DNA of 64,000 nt from Bog-756 sp963713625 (GTDB lineage Bacteria; Actinomycetota; Acidimicrobiia; Acidimicrobiales; RAAP-2), in contig CAVQMN010000005.1 of the NCBI GenBank assembly GCA_963713625.1, forward strand, positions 310,001-374,000. Direction: 5' to 3'. How positions within the stretch are numbered: the first letter of the stretch is position 1; each line of letters starts with the position of its first letter. Position numbers and translations under genes: made by a program. Under the pieces are notes generated by a model. That model made no database searches, was not told the DNA's origin, and was given only the letters and a program-made list of their open reading frames with translations. Shown here one piece after another: positions 9,012 to 16,922 of this stretch.

Positions 9012-9407
9012 CTAGTTGGGCCCCGAGGGGGTCGGTGGTTCGATCTGCTCCATGAATTCAAGTCTGATGCCTCCCGGAGCGCGGACAAAGGCGATGCGCC
9101 GCTTCCCGAAGGTGCCCTCGACCACGTCAGGCCCCCACACCACCTCCTGGCCCACCAACTGGGCGTCCAGATCGTCGGTGAACAGGGCCGGGTGGAGGAA
9201 GCCCTCGTCAGGGAGCTCGACGTCGTCCTCATAGATGGCTTTGGTGAACAGCGTGATCATCACCGGTCCGAAGAAGACGTCGGCCCGTTCACCGTTGCGC
9301 CATTGCATGCGGTCCCTGACCTCGGCCCCGGCTGCCTCGTAGAACTGGCATGCCCCGTCGAGATCGGCCACCTTCACCGCCAGATTGGCCAGTCCGGTTA
9401 CAGGCAC
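9012..9407 (-). CDS. VOC (glyoxalase/bleomycin-resistance fold) protein
   Basis: A 131-residue single-unit pair of beta-alpha-beta-beta-beta modules of the vicinal oxygen chelate superfamily. GLANLAVKVADLDGACQFYEAAGAEV is the usual first module, and RIAFVRAPGGIRLEFMEQ ends the second with a metal-ligand Glu. GTG start at 9407 with AGGAGAG eight bases upstream. Members include glyoxalase I, methylmalonyl-CoA epimerase and extradiol dioxygenases, so the activity cannot be assigned. It lies on the same strand as the neighbouring thioesterase and the DUF35/thiolase pair, but with clear gaps. Confidence 0.8.
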   Translation of the reverse strand: MPVTGLANLAVKVADLDGACQFYEAAGAEVRDRMQWRNGERADVFFGPVMITLFTKAIYEDDVELPDEGFLHPALFTDDLDAQLVGQEVVWGPDVVEGTFGKRRIAFVRAPGGIRLEFMEQIEPPTPSGPN

Positions 9408-9504
9408 GTGCTCTCCTCGTCTGTGCTTCCGTTCGGAGGAGTCTAACGACGGCAGGAGCCGCTCCCGCCGGGACCGGGCCGGTCAGGAGGCGATGGAGAA
9501 CCCG

Positions 9505-10371
9505 TCAGGAGGCGAAGGAGAAGAGGAACATCTGGGTGGCATAGGCCACCAGCCGGGGACGGCCCGAACCGTCCTCACCGCAGTCCCACAGCGCCATGTC
9601 GGCCGAGGCGTAGCCGCCACCGGCGAACCGGGCACGGTTGTGGGCCAGCACCCAGGGAGAACGGCAGTGGTCGAGGAGGTGCACGGTGAGGTCGACGCTC
9701 GGGGCGAACCAGTTCCGCTCCCTGCGGCCGACCTTTTCGGCCACCGCACCGGGCATGGTGTCGGCCAGCACCACCAGCGCCAGCGGATCGAGGATGCCGT
9801 CTTGCAGAAATGGCGGATGGTCGAACCGGTACCACAAGGCCGTCTCCGCCCGGTCTGGCTCATACTCCTCCCAGAACGCGTGGCCGAGTGCCGGTCGCCC
9901 CTCGACATGCCGCTCCCAGAACGGAGTGGGTTCGAACCGGTCCACCCCCGGCGGTGGGGGATCGCGGTAGGAGGGACAGTCGTCGGGTGGGGGAACGTCG
10001 GTCGGCGGACGGAGATCGGTGAAGGTGAATCCGGGGCGGTCGGAACCGAAGATGCCGGTGGTCAGATGACCACGGGCCGCACCGGGGTTGGCCACCTCGG
10101 AGCGGAGATGGGACATGGAGCGCCCCCGTCGGAGCAGCTCGACCTCGACCGTGACCGGACCGTGGGCCACCTGGGCCACGAAGGTGGTGTGGAGTGAGCG
10201 CAGCGGTTGCGTCGGGTCGCCCAGTACGTGATCCATGGCCCGGAGAGCGATGGCGCTGACGATTCCGCCTTGGGGCAGCGGCCGGAGGTTCCACGACGCG
10301 TGGATCGTTCCTTCGTATCGACCGTCCCCGACGGACGTCACGCCGGTCACGCTTGCAAAGGTGTCGGTCAC
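9505..10371 (-). CDS. TesB-like acyl-CoA thioesterase family protein (double hotdog)
   Basis: A 288-residue protein with two hotdog halves. The first contains GTIHASWNLRPLPQGGIVSAIALRAM and the conserved HTTFVAQVAHGPVTVEVELLRRGRSM. The second contains DLTVHLLDHCRSPWVLAHNRARF and GYASADMALWDCG, the end normally carrying the Asp/Gln residues of acyl-CoA thioesterases. It would hydrolyse acyl-CoA in the cytosol. The GTG at 10371 has no strong ribosome site. It may belong functionally with the thiolase/DUF35 genes, but this is only proximity. Confidence 0.75.
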   Translation of the reverse strand: MTDTFASVTGVTSVGDGRYEGTIHASWNLRPLPQGGIVSAIALRAMDHVLGDPTQPLRSLHTTFVAQVAHGPVTVEVELLRRGRSMSHLRSEVANPGAARGHLTTGIFGSDRPGFTFTDLRPPTDVPPPDDCPSYRDPPPPGVDRFEPTPFWERHVEGRPALGHAFWEEYEPDRAETALWYRFDHPPFLQDGILDPLALVVLADTMPGAVAEKVGRRERNWFAPSVDLTVHLLDHCRSPWVLAHNRARFAGGGYASADMALWDCGEDGSGRPRLVAYATQMFLFSFAS

Positions 10372-10475
10372 GACCGCCGATGCTCGCCGCGGCCATCGGC
10401 GGGTGTCAAAGTGATCCGACCGCCGTCATCCAAATTCTCCCCGTTTTCCCTGGTCAGGATGCGAAGGACTTCGGC

Positions 10476-10481
10476 TATGGT
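10476..10481 (+). promoter_or_regulatory. Possible -10 box (TATGGT) for the ParA-like gene
   Basis: TATGGT lies about 58 bases before the ParA-like ATG, which has its own AGGAGG, so a short ordinary 5' leader is implied. No clear -35 element. Confidence 0.3.
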
Positions 10482-10538
10482 CACCAAGGTGGCGTCAATC
10501 CGACGGGCCGGCGCCCGGTCCGGGTCCCAGGAGGACTG

Positions 10539-11126
10539 ATGAATATCGTGGTCAGCAACGTGAAGGGTGGGGTGGGCAAGACCACCACGTCGGTGTACCT
10601 GGCATCTGCCGCGGTGGACCGGGGGTGGGATCCGGTCCTGTTGGTCGATGCCGACCGCCAAGCTTCGTCGGCGGAGTGGCTCGAGGAGAGCCCCATCGAG
10701 GGTGTCGAACTGGTGGAGGCGCCGTCCGAGCGGACGGTGGCTCGTGCCTTGGCCGGGGGCGAGGGACTGGCCGTGGTCGATACGCCACCCGGTGACGAGC
10801 GGATCGTTCGGGCCGCGCTGGACCGGGCCGACGCCGTGGTGATCCCGACCCGGGCCGGTGGGGTCGAGTATTCGCGGGTGCTCGCCACACTCGACATGAT
10901 CGGTGACCGGGTTCCGAGCGGGGTGGTCATCTGTGCCGCCAGGTTGGGAACGAACGACCTGGCTGAGGCTGTGGCCTGGTGGAATGACTCGAAGGTCCCC
11001 ATCTGGGGGATCATCCCCGAGCGGGTGGGGATTGCCGCCGGTCCGGAGGCCAGGCTCTACCGCGACGGCCTCGAGGCCTATGACGCCGTTCTGAAGAAGG
11101 CGCTGAAGCGGGCCAGGCGCTCCTGA
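10539..11126 (+). CDS. Small orphan ParA/MinD-type ATPase
   Basis: A 195-residue P-loop ATPase. The ATG at 10539 is four bases after AGGAGG. The deviant Walker A motif is at residues 9-17 (KGGVGKTTT), the switch Asp region reads LLVDADRQASSAEWL, and Walker B-like text is LAVVDTPPGDE. It lacks the N-terminal DNA-binding helix of plasmid ParA and has no parB or centromere-like repeat beside it, so it is not the chromosome partition system. Small ParA proteins of this kind position protein cargoes or regulate plasmids and conjugation; the cargo here is unknown. Confidence 0.8.
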   Translation: MNIVVSNVKGGVGKTTTSVYLASAAVDRGWDPVLLVDADRQASSAEWLEESPIEGVELVEAPSERTVARALAGGEGLAVVDTPPGDERIVRAALDRADAVVIPTRAGGVEYSRVLATLDMIGDRVPSGVVICAARLGTNDLAEAVAWWNDSKVPIWGIIPERVGIAAGPEARLYRDGLEAYDAVLKKALKRARRS

Positions 11127-11129
11127 CGT

Positions 11130-11522
11130 TCAGCCCACGAGACCGTCGGGGCCCGCGGGTACGTCCACGGCATGCTCTTTGAGGGCGTCGAGGGGGACGA
11201 CCTCCAGTGCCGCCTCGTGGGTCGAAGCCAGCACCACGTAGGCGGCGGCACCGTCATGGTGGGCCCGGAGCCAGTTGGCTGCAGTCACGCACCAGCGGTC
11301 ACCGGGAACGAGCCCAGGAAACCTGTACTGCTCGATCGGGGTCGACAGGTCGTTGCCGATCGTGCGCTGATGCTCTAAGAACTCGGCGGTGACAACGGCA
11401 CAGATCGTATGACTGCCCCGGTCTTCTGGGCCCGTGGAGCAGCACCCGTCGCGGTAGAAGCCGGTCATCGGGTCCGTGCCGCAGGGCTCGAGCTCTCCTC
11501 CGAGCACATTTCGATCAGTCAT
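11130..11522 (-). CDS. DUF2237 family protein
   Basis: A 130-residue cytosolic protein of the DUF2237 family, function unknown. Characteristic text includes NVLGGELEPCGTDPMTGFYRDGCC at the N-terminus (two Cys clusters), then HTICAVVTAEFLEHQRTIGNDLSTP and GLVPGDRWCVTAANWLRA. The ATG at 11522 follows a GATACT -10 box by six bases, so the message is probably leaderless. It converges with the ParA-like gene, only 3 bp apart, and lies just downstream of the DUF1543 gene. Confidence 0.85.
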   Translation of the reverse strand: MTDRNVLGGELEPCGTDPMTGFYRDGCCSTGPEDRGSHTICAVVTAEFLEHQRTIGNDLSTPIEQYRFPGLVPGDRWCVTAANWLRAHHDGAAAYVVLASTHEAALEVVPLDALKEHAVDVPAGPDGLVG

Positions 11523-11528
11523 GGAAGC

Positions 11529-11534
11529 AGTATC
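11529..11534 (-). promoter_or_regulatory. -10 box (GATACT) for leaderless DUF2237 gene
   Basis: On the minus strand GATACT is followed by six bases and the ATG at 11522. Confidence 0.45.
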
Positions 11535-11559
11535 GCTCAGTTGGCGGTGTCCGATTCGG

Positions 11560-11805
11560 TCAGTTGAAGCTGTCGAGTTCGTTGCTGTCCCCTTCACCCA
11601 CCTGCTCGAGTCTCACCTCGAACCCGTCGACCACATCGATCCGCTGCAGGGCGTCGACATGGCCCCGCCCTCCCCCGTTCCACTTGGCTTTGGCCCGGGA
11701 CTTGGCATCGTCGAGGTCGGAGGCGACCACCATCACGACCTCGTGGCCTTCCCCCATCCTGCCGTCGGACATCGGCCCGCCCAGGAAGGCGGCATACAGG
11801 TGCAT
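11560..11805 (-). CDS. DUF1543-like small protein
   Basis: An 81-residue protein resembling DUF1543: MHLYAAFLGG at the start, HEVVMVVASDLDDAKSRAKAKW in the middle and a domain end of HVDALQRIDVVDGFEV. Function of the family is unknown. The start ATG lies six bases after a TATCGT -10 box, fitting a leaderless transcript. It ends 37 bp before the DUF2237 start, whose own -10 box is in the gap. Confidence 0.75.
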   Translation of the reverse strand: MHLYAAFLGGPMSDGRMGEGHEVVMVVASDLDDAKSRAKAKWNGGGRGHVDALQRIDVVDGFEVRLEQVGEGDSNELDSFN

Positions 11806-11811
11806 GCCGGC

Positions 11812-11817
11812 ACGATA
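11812..11817 (-). promoter_or_regulatory. -10 box (TATCGT) for leaderless DUF1543 gene
   Basis: TATCGT on the minus strand, then six bases, then the ATG at 11805. Confidence 0.5.
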
Positions 11818-11878
11818 GTGGTCGGATTGGGACGACCGCTTCGACCGTGGCCCGTGCTCGGCCCCCCCATCCCTGCGG

Positions 11879-12787
11879 TCAGGCGGATCCGACGAAGTCG
11901 ACGACCACCTTGGCCAGCTCCGGCCCTTTGTCCTCCTGCAGGAAGTGACCGCCGCCGGCGATGGTCACGTGGGGTTGCCCCTTGGCCCCGGGTATCCGGG
12001 CCTGGAGGATGCGGTCGGACCCGGCCGTGATCGGATCGCCGTCGCTGAAGGCTGTGAGGAACGGTGTGTCCATGGCCTCGAGGATCTTCCAGGCGTCGCG
12101 ATTGGCCGCCGACGCGGGATCCTCGGTCGAAACGGGAACCAAGGTGGGGAACTGCCGGGCTCCCTCTGCATACGACTGGTCGGGGAACGGGGCATCGTAA
12201 GCGGCGATGACCTCGGGGGTGAGTTCGCTGGCACAGCCGAAGTTGACGATCGTCCCGGTGGGGAACACCTCCACCTCCTGGGAGAACTTGAGCCATCCGA
12301 GGAACGCTTCACTGGGCGTCCCGTCGCCGGTGGGCAGAAAGGTATTGGCGGCAACGACCCGCTCGAAGCGATCGGGATGCTCGGCCAGCAGCCGGAGCCC
12401 GATCAGCCCGCCCCAGTCCTGACAGACCATGGTCACGCCCGACAGCCCGAGACGGTCGAAGAGAAGGGCGCGCATCCACTCGACGTGGCGGGCGTAGGTG
12501 TACTCGTCACGGGGAGTCGGCTTGTCCGAGCGCCCGAATCCAACCAGATCGGGAGCGACAACCCGCAGGCCTGCGCGTTCCAGCACAGGGATCATGTGCC
12601 GATACAGATAGCACCACGACGGCTCTCCATGGAGGAGGAGGACGACCCGGCCGGTGGCAGGCCCCTCGTCGAGGTAGTGGACTCTCAATGTGCCCCCGTC
12701 CTGGTCGGGGATCTCTGCGTAGTGGGGTTCGAAATCGAAGCCTGCGAGCCCTTCGAAACAGTGATCAGGAGTGCGGAGAATCTCCAT
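11879..12787 (-). CDS. dhmA: Haloalkane dehalogenase (alpha/beta hydrolase)
   Basis: A 302-residue alpha/beta hydrolase of the haloalkane dehalogenase group (HLD-I/DhlA-DhmA branch). HGEPSWCYLYR (residues 53 on) carries the oxyanion Glu, the nucleophile elbow is CQDWGG with Asp124 and halide-binding Trp125, and the C-terminal catalytic His is in GGGHFLQED. These enzymes release halide and alcohol from haloalkanes; some homologues are epoxide hydrolases with the same nucleophile. The ATG at 12787 is used; an upstream TTG overlaps the GGAGG ribosome site and so is unlikely. Stand-alone gene. Confidence 0.85.
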   Translation of the reverse strand: MEILRTPDHCFEGLAGFDFEPHYAEIPDQDGGTLRVHYLDEGPATGRVVLLLHGEPSWCYLYRHMIPVLERAGLRVVAPDLVGFGRSDKPTPRDEYTYARHVEWMRALLFDRLGLSGVTMVCQDWGGLIGLRLLAEHPDRFERVVAANTFLPTGDGTPSEAFLGWLKFSQEVEVFPTGTIVNFGCASELTPEVIAAYDAPFPDQSYAEGARQFPTLVPVSTEDPASAANRDAWKILEAMDTPFLTAFSDGDPITAGSDRILQARIPGAKGQPHVTIAGGGHFLQEDKGPELAKVVVDFVGSA

Positions 12788-13004
12788 CGGACTGCTCACC
12801 TCCAATTGACACTTGATCTGCCAAATGGCGACACTACCAGCCGATTCGACGACTCGGCCTGGGCCGCACGCGGCCGCCGGCGCCCGCTGCCCACCGCGTC
12901 CACCCCATAAACGGGCCGTCTTCCGTCAACCGAGCCGTCTTCCCTCAACCGGGCAGTCCTCCATCGACCGGGCCCTGGTTCGCCGTCGATGTCCCGGCTT
13001 GCCC

Positions 13005-13781
13005 TCAGCGGAGGGCGTTCTTCACGAAGTCGTCGGTCCCGTGACCCGGCTCCAACCTGGTGCCGCCGTGCCAGCTGCCCCGCAGATGTCGGCGGATGGC
13101 CGCGGCTCCTTCGGCCGTGCCCCGGGCCGCGCCGTGCCAGAGGTCGGCGTGGTGGAAGAGGACGTCCCCCCGATCCTGGTACAGGGCGATCTCGCCCGGA
13201 ACCCGCTCAAAGCCGAGCGGGAGTCCTGCGGTTCCCCCGAGATGGCTGCCGGGAAGGGTTCGGAGGAAGCCGTTGGCCGGCGAAGTGGGGTCGAAGTGAA
13301 TGGTGAAGGCAGCTCCGGGCCAGATATCCAGATGGGGACCGGACTGGTGATCGGTGTGCCATCCGATCCGTGAATATCCCGAGCCCGGATCGGGCCTGGC
13401 ATCCTGATAGACCACCCCGAACTGCTCATAGTCGAGAAGCCAGGCGTTCGGGCCGAGAAGACGCCCGGCGATCTCCACCAGCACCGGGTGGTGAACCAGG
13501 CGATCGGCCGTGGGCGATGCCGCGGTGGCGAAACAGACGTAGTGGGCGAAAGGCCGGTTGTCGATGGTGGCATCGGGCTCGTCGAGGATGACCGTCCCGT
13601 GCCTGGCGTCGAGTTCGCCCTCCGACAGCAGTCGTTGTACCGCGGCCAGTTCATCCTCGGCCTCGGCCAGAGCGGGCTCGTCGAAGGCCCGCCGGAGGGT
13701 CGCATAGCCGTTGACCTCGTAGAACGAGACCAGTTGGTCGAGCTGGTCCGAGGAAAACACTCCGCGCCGGTCGGAGGTCAT
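13005..13781 (-). CDS. Phytanoyl-CoA dioxygenase (PhyH) family protein
   Basis: A 258-residue Fe(II)/2-oxoglutarate dioxygenase of the PhyH family. The double-stranded helix includes WHTDHQSGPHLDIW (HxD iron ligands), FLRTLPGSHLGG and, near the C-terminus, DVLFHHADLWHGA supplying the distal His, plus a 2-oxoglutarate-binding Arg shortly after. The ATG at 13781 follows AGGAG. Family members hydroxylate lipid acyl chains, small natural products or ectoine, so the substrate is open. It is divergent from the large IPT-repeat gene. Confidence 0.82.
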   Translation of the reverse strand: MTSDRRGVFSSDQLDQLVSFYEVNGYATLRRAFDEPALAEAEDELAAVQRLLSEGELDARHGTVILDEPDATIDNRPFAHYVCFATAASPTADRLVHHPVLVEIAGRLLGPNAWLLDYEQFGVVYQDARPDPGSGYSRIGWHTDHQSGPHLDIWPGAAFTIHFDPTSPANGFLRTLPGSHLGGTAGLPLGFERVPGEIALYQDRGDVLFHHADLWHGAARGTAEGAAAIRRHLRGSWHGGTRLEPGHGTDDFVKNALR

Positions 13782-13919
13782 CCGGTGCTCCTGCAGCGTG
13801 GGTGGGGCCGGTCGGCGAGCATGGAAGGAATTCTAAGCCCTGTTCGCCGCGCCGGAGCCAAGGTGAGACTCACTCAGGCGAACGCTCGGGCATTTCCGGT
13901 GCGAAAGTCGCTGACCCTG

Positions 13920-13948
13920 TTGCAATCGACCAACTCATCCCCTAGGTT
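13920..13948 (+). promoter_or_regulatory. Promoter TTGCAA-N17-TAGGTT for the IPT-repeat gene
   Basis: TTGCAA at 13920-13925 and TAGGTT at 13943-13948 are separated by exactly 17 bases. The start of transcription would be near 13955, leaving a leader of about 116 nt before the ATG at 14071. The leader contains GGC-GGAC/GTCC-GT-GCC pairing around 14025-14047, just before the ribosome site. Confidence 0.5.
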
Positions 13949-14070
13949 TCGCCGTGGTTGAAGAGTTAAACGGGGGGATCCGGGGTAAGACTGCGTCAGC
14001 CGAAAGTCATATCGGAAAGGGAGGGGCGGACGTTGTTTGTCCGTGCCAAGCAAATCTTGAGGAGACGCAG

Positions 14071-16092
14071 ATGAGAGCAAAACGAACCCGGTTCGTTCGA
14101 CTGGCAACCGTGGGTGGCGCGTTAGCGCTAGCGGTCAGCACCGTGGCGGCCTTGGGGGTGGCCCCGACTCCGGCGTCCGCGGCATCGGTCAACGAGAACT
14201 TTGCCGGCTACGTTTCTTCCTTCGGCCTCTACAGCTCGATCTCGCTCGGGTTCAACGTGACCGTGCCGCCGATCGTGAAGCAGGGTGGCACATACACCAT
14301 GTCCTTCGGTGGCGGTAGCCAGACCGTGCCAGCGTCGCAGAGCGGGTTCAACGTCCAATACATCAATGGACTCCAAGACCTCGTTCCGATCCCACCGGGT
14401 GCCACGTTCGTGCCCAACAGCCTCTCGACCGGTCTCCAGTGGACGTACACCAACGGCGGGACCACAACCCATGGTCCTTTTGAGGTGACCTACTGCACGG
14501 CACCCAGCGCCGCCTGTACGGCGACGGCCAAGTCTGCGGCATACCTCGGCTCGACCTCCACTCCTTACATCGAGACCAGTACCGGATCGGCCCATTTCGC
14601 CGCCGGTGGCACGCTGGCCCTTCCCGGGTGGAGCGCAAGCCTCGTTGCATCCGGTGCCCTCGGGACCAGTATCCAGCCCACGGTCAGCGAATTTGATACC
14701 GGGACCATGCTTGCCGGACTCGGGGCAGTGGATGTCGCCGCCTACCCCTCCGGGGTCTTCAGCGGCACGCCGGGATCTCCGCCGCCGTATGTGTTCCAGC
14801 CGCTGGCCTCCACCGCCATCGGTGTCCCCACCCCCGTGGTCACCGCCGTGCTTCCCAACTCCGGCCCGGTGGCCGGTGGGAGCACCGTGACCATCCACGG
14901 CTACAACCTGACCACCCCGACCAAGGTCACCTTCGGGTCGAAGGCGGCCACCAGCTTCACCAGCGTCACCCCGGATGCGGTGACCGCGGTGGCCCCTCCG
15001 GGCACCAACGGCTCCACGGTCAACGTCCAGCTGACCAACTCGGCCGGGACCTCGAGTGTGAACTCGAACGCCCAGTTCACCTACACCAACGGTCCCATCG
15101 TGACCGGGGTGAGCCCGTCCACCGGTCCTCCCTCGGGCGGGACGGTGGTGACCATCACCGGCCAGCAGCTGACCTCGGCCTCGGCCGTCCACTTCGGCTC
15201 CACGCCGGCCACCGCCTTCAACGTCAACTCGGCCACCTCCATCACGGCCACGGCCCCGGCCGGCACCGGGGTGGTCGACGTGACGGTGACCAACGCCCAG
15301 GGCACCTCGGTGACCAGCGCCCAGGACCGGTTCAACTACCGGACCGGGTACTGGCTGACGGCGGCCGACGGTGGCATCTTCAACTACGGGAACACCCCCT
15401 TCGAGGGCTCGGCCGGCGCCCTGCCCCTCAACAAGCCGGTGGTGGGCATCGCCGCCACCCCCGACGCCGGGGGCTACTGGCTGGCCGCCTCTGACGGTGG
15501 TGTCTTCTCCTACGGGGACGCCTCCTTCTTCGGCTCCACCGGGGGCATGACCCTCAACCAGCCGGTGGTGGGCATCGCCGCCACCCCGAGCGGCTTCGGG
15601 TACTGGCTGGTGGCCTCGGACGGCGGTGTCTTCTCCTTCGGGGACGCCTCCTTCTACGGCTCCACCGGGGGCCAGGTGCTCAACGCCCCCATCGTGGGCA
15701 TCGCCTCCACCCCTGACGGCCACGGCTACTGGCTGGTGGCCTCGGACGGCGGCGTGTTCGCCTACGGGGACGCCGGCTACTACGGCTCCATGGGTGGCAC
15801 CCACCTCAACCAGCCGGTGGTGGGCATCGCTCCCACCCCCGACGGCGGGGGCTACTGGTTGACGGCGGCCGACGGGGGCATCTTCTCCTTCGGGGACGCC
15901 GCCTTCTACGGCTCCATGGGTGGCAGCCATCTCAACAAGCCGGTGGTGGGCATCGCCTCCAACCCCAACGGGGGCGGCTACTGGGAGGCCGCATCCGACG
16001 GTGGCATCTTCAACTTCGGATCCGCCGCCTTCTTCGGCTCCGCCGGAGACATCACCCTCAACCAGCCGGTGGTGGGAGTGGCCGCGGGCTGA
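14071..16092 (+). CDS. Secreted IPT/TIG-domain protein with six 42-residue repeats
   Basis: A 673-residue exported protein. The ATG at 14071 has GAGGAG seven bases upstream; a signal peptide ends at ASA37. A unique domain (residues ~38-250) is followed by two IPT/TIG immunoglobulin-like domains (~254-340, VLPNSGPVAGGSTVTIHG; ~341-424, VSPSTGPPSGGTVVTITG). From residue 426 come six tandem units of 42 residues of the GYW-L-A-SDGG-F-YGDA-FYGS-GG type, ending at the stop. Six equal units suggest a six-bladed propeller-like fold (inference). Proteins with these repeats are numerous in Acidimicrobiia and probably act at the cell surface, but no function is known. Its own promoter and a strong terminator make it a single-gene unit. 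Confidence 0.8.
   Translation: MRAKRTRFVRLATVGGALALAVSTVAALGVAPTPASAASVNENFAGYVSSFGLYSSISLGFNVTVPPIVKQGGTYTMSFGGGSQTVPASQSGFNVQYINGLQDLVPIPPGATFVPNSLSTGLQWTYTNGGTTTHGPFEVTYCTAPSAACTATAKSAAYLGSTSTPYIETSTGSAHFAAGGTLALPGWSASLVASGALGTSIQPTVSEFDTGTMLAGLGAVDVAAYPSGVFSGTPGSPPPYVFQPLASTAIGVPTPVVTAVLPNSGPVAGGSTVTIHGYNLTTPTKVTFGSKAATSFTSVTPDAVTAVAPPGTNGSTVNVQLTNSAGTSSVNSNAQFTYTNGPIVTGVSPSTGPPSGGTVVTITGQQLTSASAVHFGSTPATAFNVNSATSITATAPAGTGVVDVTVTNAQGTSVTSAQDRFNYRTGYWLTAADGGIFNYGNTPFEGSAGALPLNKPVVGIAATPDAGGYWLAASDGGVFSYGDASFFGSTGGMTLNQPVVGIAATPSGFGYWLVASDGGVFSFGDASFYGSTGGQVLNAPIVGIASTPDGHGYWLVASDGGVFAYGDAGYYGSMGGTHLNQPVVGIAPTPDGGGYWLTAADGGIFSFGDAAFYGSMGGSHLNKPVVGIASNPNGGGYWEAASDGGIFNFGSAAFFGSAGDITLNQPVVGVAAG
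15346..16089 (+). repeat. Six tandem 126-bp coding repeats (42 residues each)
   Basis: Units begin at 15346 and then every 126 bases (15472, 15598, 15724, 15850, 15976); the sixth is cut short by the stop codon after 38 residues. The units differ by many substitutions, so this is an old protein repeat, not a recent DNA duplication. Confidence 0.85.
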
Positions 16093-16114
16093 ACCGCCTT
16101 CACGCAGTGAACTG

Positions 16115-16149
16115 AAGAGCCGGGGGCGAAAGCCCCCGGCTCTTCTGCA
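16115..16149 (+). terminator. Rho-independent-like terminator after the IPT-repeat gene
   Basis: A perfect 13-bp GC-rich stem (16115-16127 with 16132-16144) closed by a GAAA tetraloop, 22 bases after the stop codon. The T-run after it is poor, as usual in actinobacteria. It may also serve the convergent lipoprotein gene at 16265, since the hairpin is symmetrical. Confidence 0.8.
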
Positions 16150-16264
16150 TTTCGGACTGCGCCCGGGGTGGTTGTGCAACCCAGGCCCGTCGGATGGTCG
16201 GTCGGAACGTTGCCTCGAACCGGGATCAGAAGGGGGACCGGCAGGGCGACCAGGGCGGCCCCGA

Positions 16265-16831
16265 TCAGGTGGTGGAGCTGGTGGAAGAGGTCGCGGGGGA
16301 GACGCTCGCCAATGCCTGAATGGTCAGGATCTCGAACTGGGTGAGCGTGCCCGTCGTACCGGTCACCAGCACGTTCTCGTTGCCGTGGCGGGCCACAACA
16401 GTGTGGACGGTCTTCCCCCCCGACGTGGCCACGACGTAGTACGCCTCGTCGCCGAGCCCCTCGATCTTCCCGACCTTGTCCCCCTTCGACCTGAACAGGG
16501 CCCGGTCGGCGGCGAAGGATTGGGTGGTGGAGTCCGAGTCGTACCGGATGATCACCGAGTCGGCGAGGTCGGCCGACTTGTAGGTGCAGACCGTGGTTGC
16601 CCCGTGCACCGTGGCTGAGGGAGCGGCAACCGTCGTCCCCAGGTCGGTTCGGATCTTGGCCGGGGGGATCAGTTCGCAACGGGTATCCGCCACCGGAACA
16701 GTGGCTGATGTGGTCGTCGTCGGCGCGGCCGATGACGAGCAGGCCGCCAGGCTCAGCGGTAGGGCCAAGGCGCAGGTCAGCACAGAGGCGCCCTTGGGAA
16801 GGGCCAAACGGCGGTGACGGTCGGCATGCAT
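16265..16831 (-). CDS. Small lipoprotein, DUF3558-like
   Basis: A 188-residue exported lipoprotein. The ATG at 16831 is chosen because a TATGGT -10 box lies seven bases upstream and because it gives a compact signal peptide ending in LSLAACSSS. After a Thr-rich linker, CELIPPAKIRTDLG resembles the Cys-containing start of DUF3558 proteins, and a second Cys occurs in TTVCTYKS, so a disulphide is likely. The rest is a small alpha/beta domain with a Ser/Thr tail. Function unknown. It is divergent from ilvD with only 91 bp between starts. Confidence 0.7.
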   Translation of the reverse strand: MHADRHRRLALPKGASVLTCALALPLSLAACSSSAAPTTTTSATVPVADTRCELIPPAKIRTDLGTTVAAPSATVHGATTVCTYKSADLADSVIIRYDSDSTTQSFAADRALFRSKGDKVGKIEGLGDEAYYVVATSGGKTVHTVVARHGNENVLVTGTTGTLTQFEILTIQALASVSPATSSTSSTT

Positions 16832-16838
16832 GGGGCTG

Positions 16839-16844
16839 ACCATA
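16839..16844 (-). promoter_or_regulatory. -10 box (TATGGT) for leaderless lipoprotein gene
   Basis: TATGGT on the minus strand, seven bases before the ATG at 16831; it decides the start over the ATG at 16843, which overlaps it. Confidence 0.45.
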
Positions 16845-16910
16845 CCGGCAGTTTGCGGGCGCTCAGGGTGCGCCACGCCGGAACCCGGATGGGCAACCCC
16901 TCTGACGTCG

Positions 16911-16916
16911 TACCAT
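16911..16916 (+). promoter_or_regulatory. -10 box (TACCAT) for leaderless ilvD
   Basis: TACCAT is followed by six bases and then the ilvD ATG at 16923; no ribosome site is present, consistent with a transcript starting at the A of ATG. Confidence 0.55.
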
Positions 16917-16922
16917 GCACAG

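Noticed and set aside
10539..11126. Chromosome partition parA
   Set aside because: Too short, no parB neighbour and no parS-like palindromes nearby.
13955..14070. c-di-AMP (ydaO) or c-di-GMP riboswitch before the IPT-repeat gene
   Set aside because: The conserved words of those classes are not present in order; only local hairpins can be supported.
15346..16089. CRISPR array or recent DNA duplication
   Set aside because: The periodicity is in protein, units diverge at many bases, there are no spacers and the frame is maintained.
14128..16179. Long minus-strand open frame opposite the IPT-repeat gene
   Set aside because: GC-rich repeats keep the antisense frame open; the translation is Gly/His/Arg-rich low complexity and the plus strand has a signal peptide, domains and a terminator.
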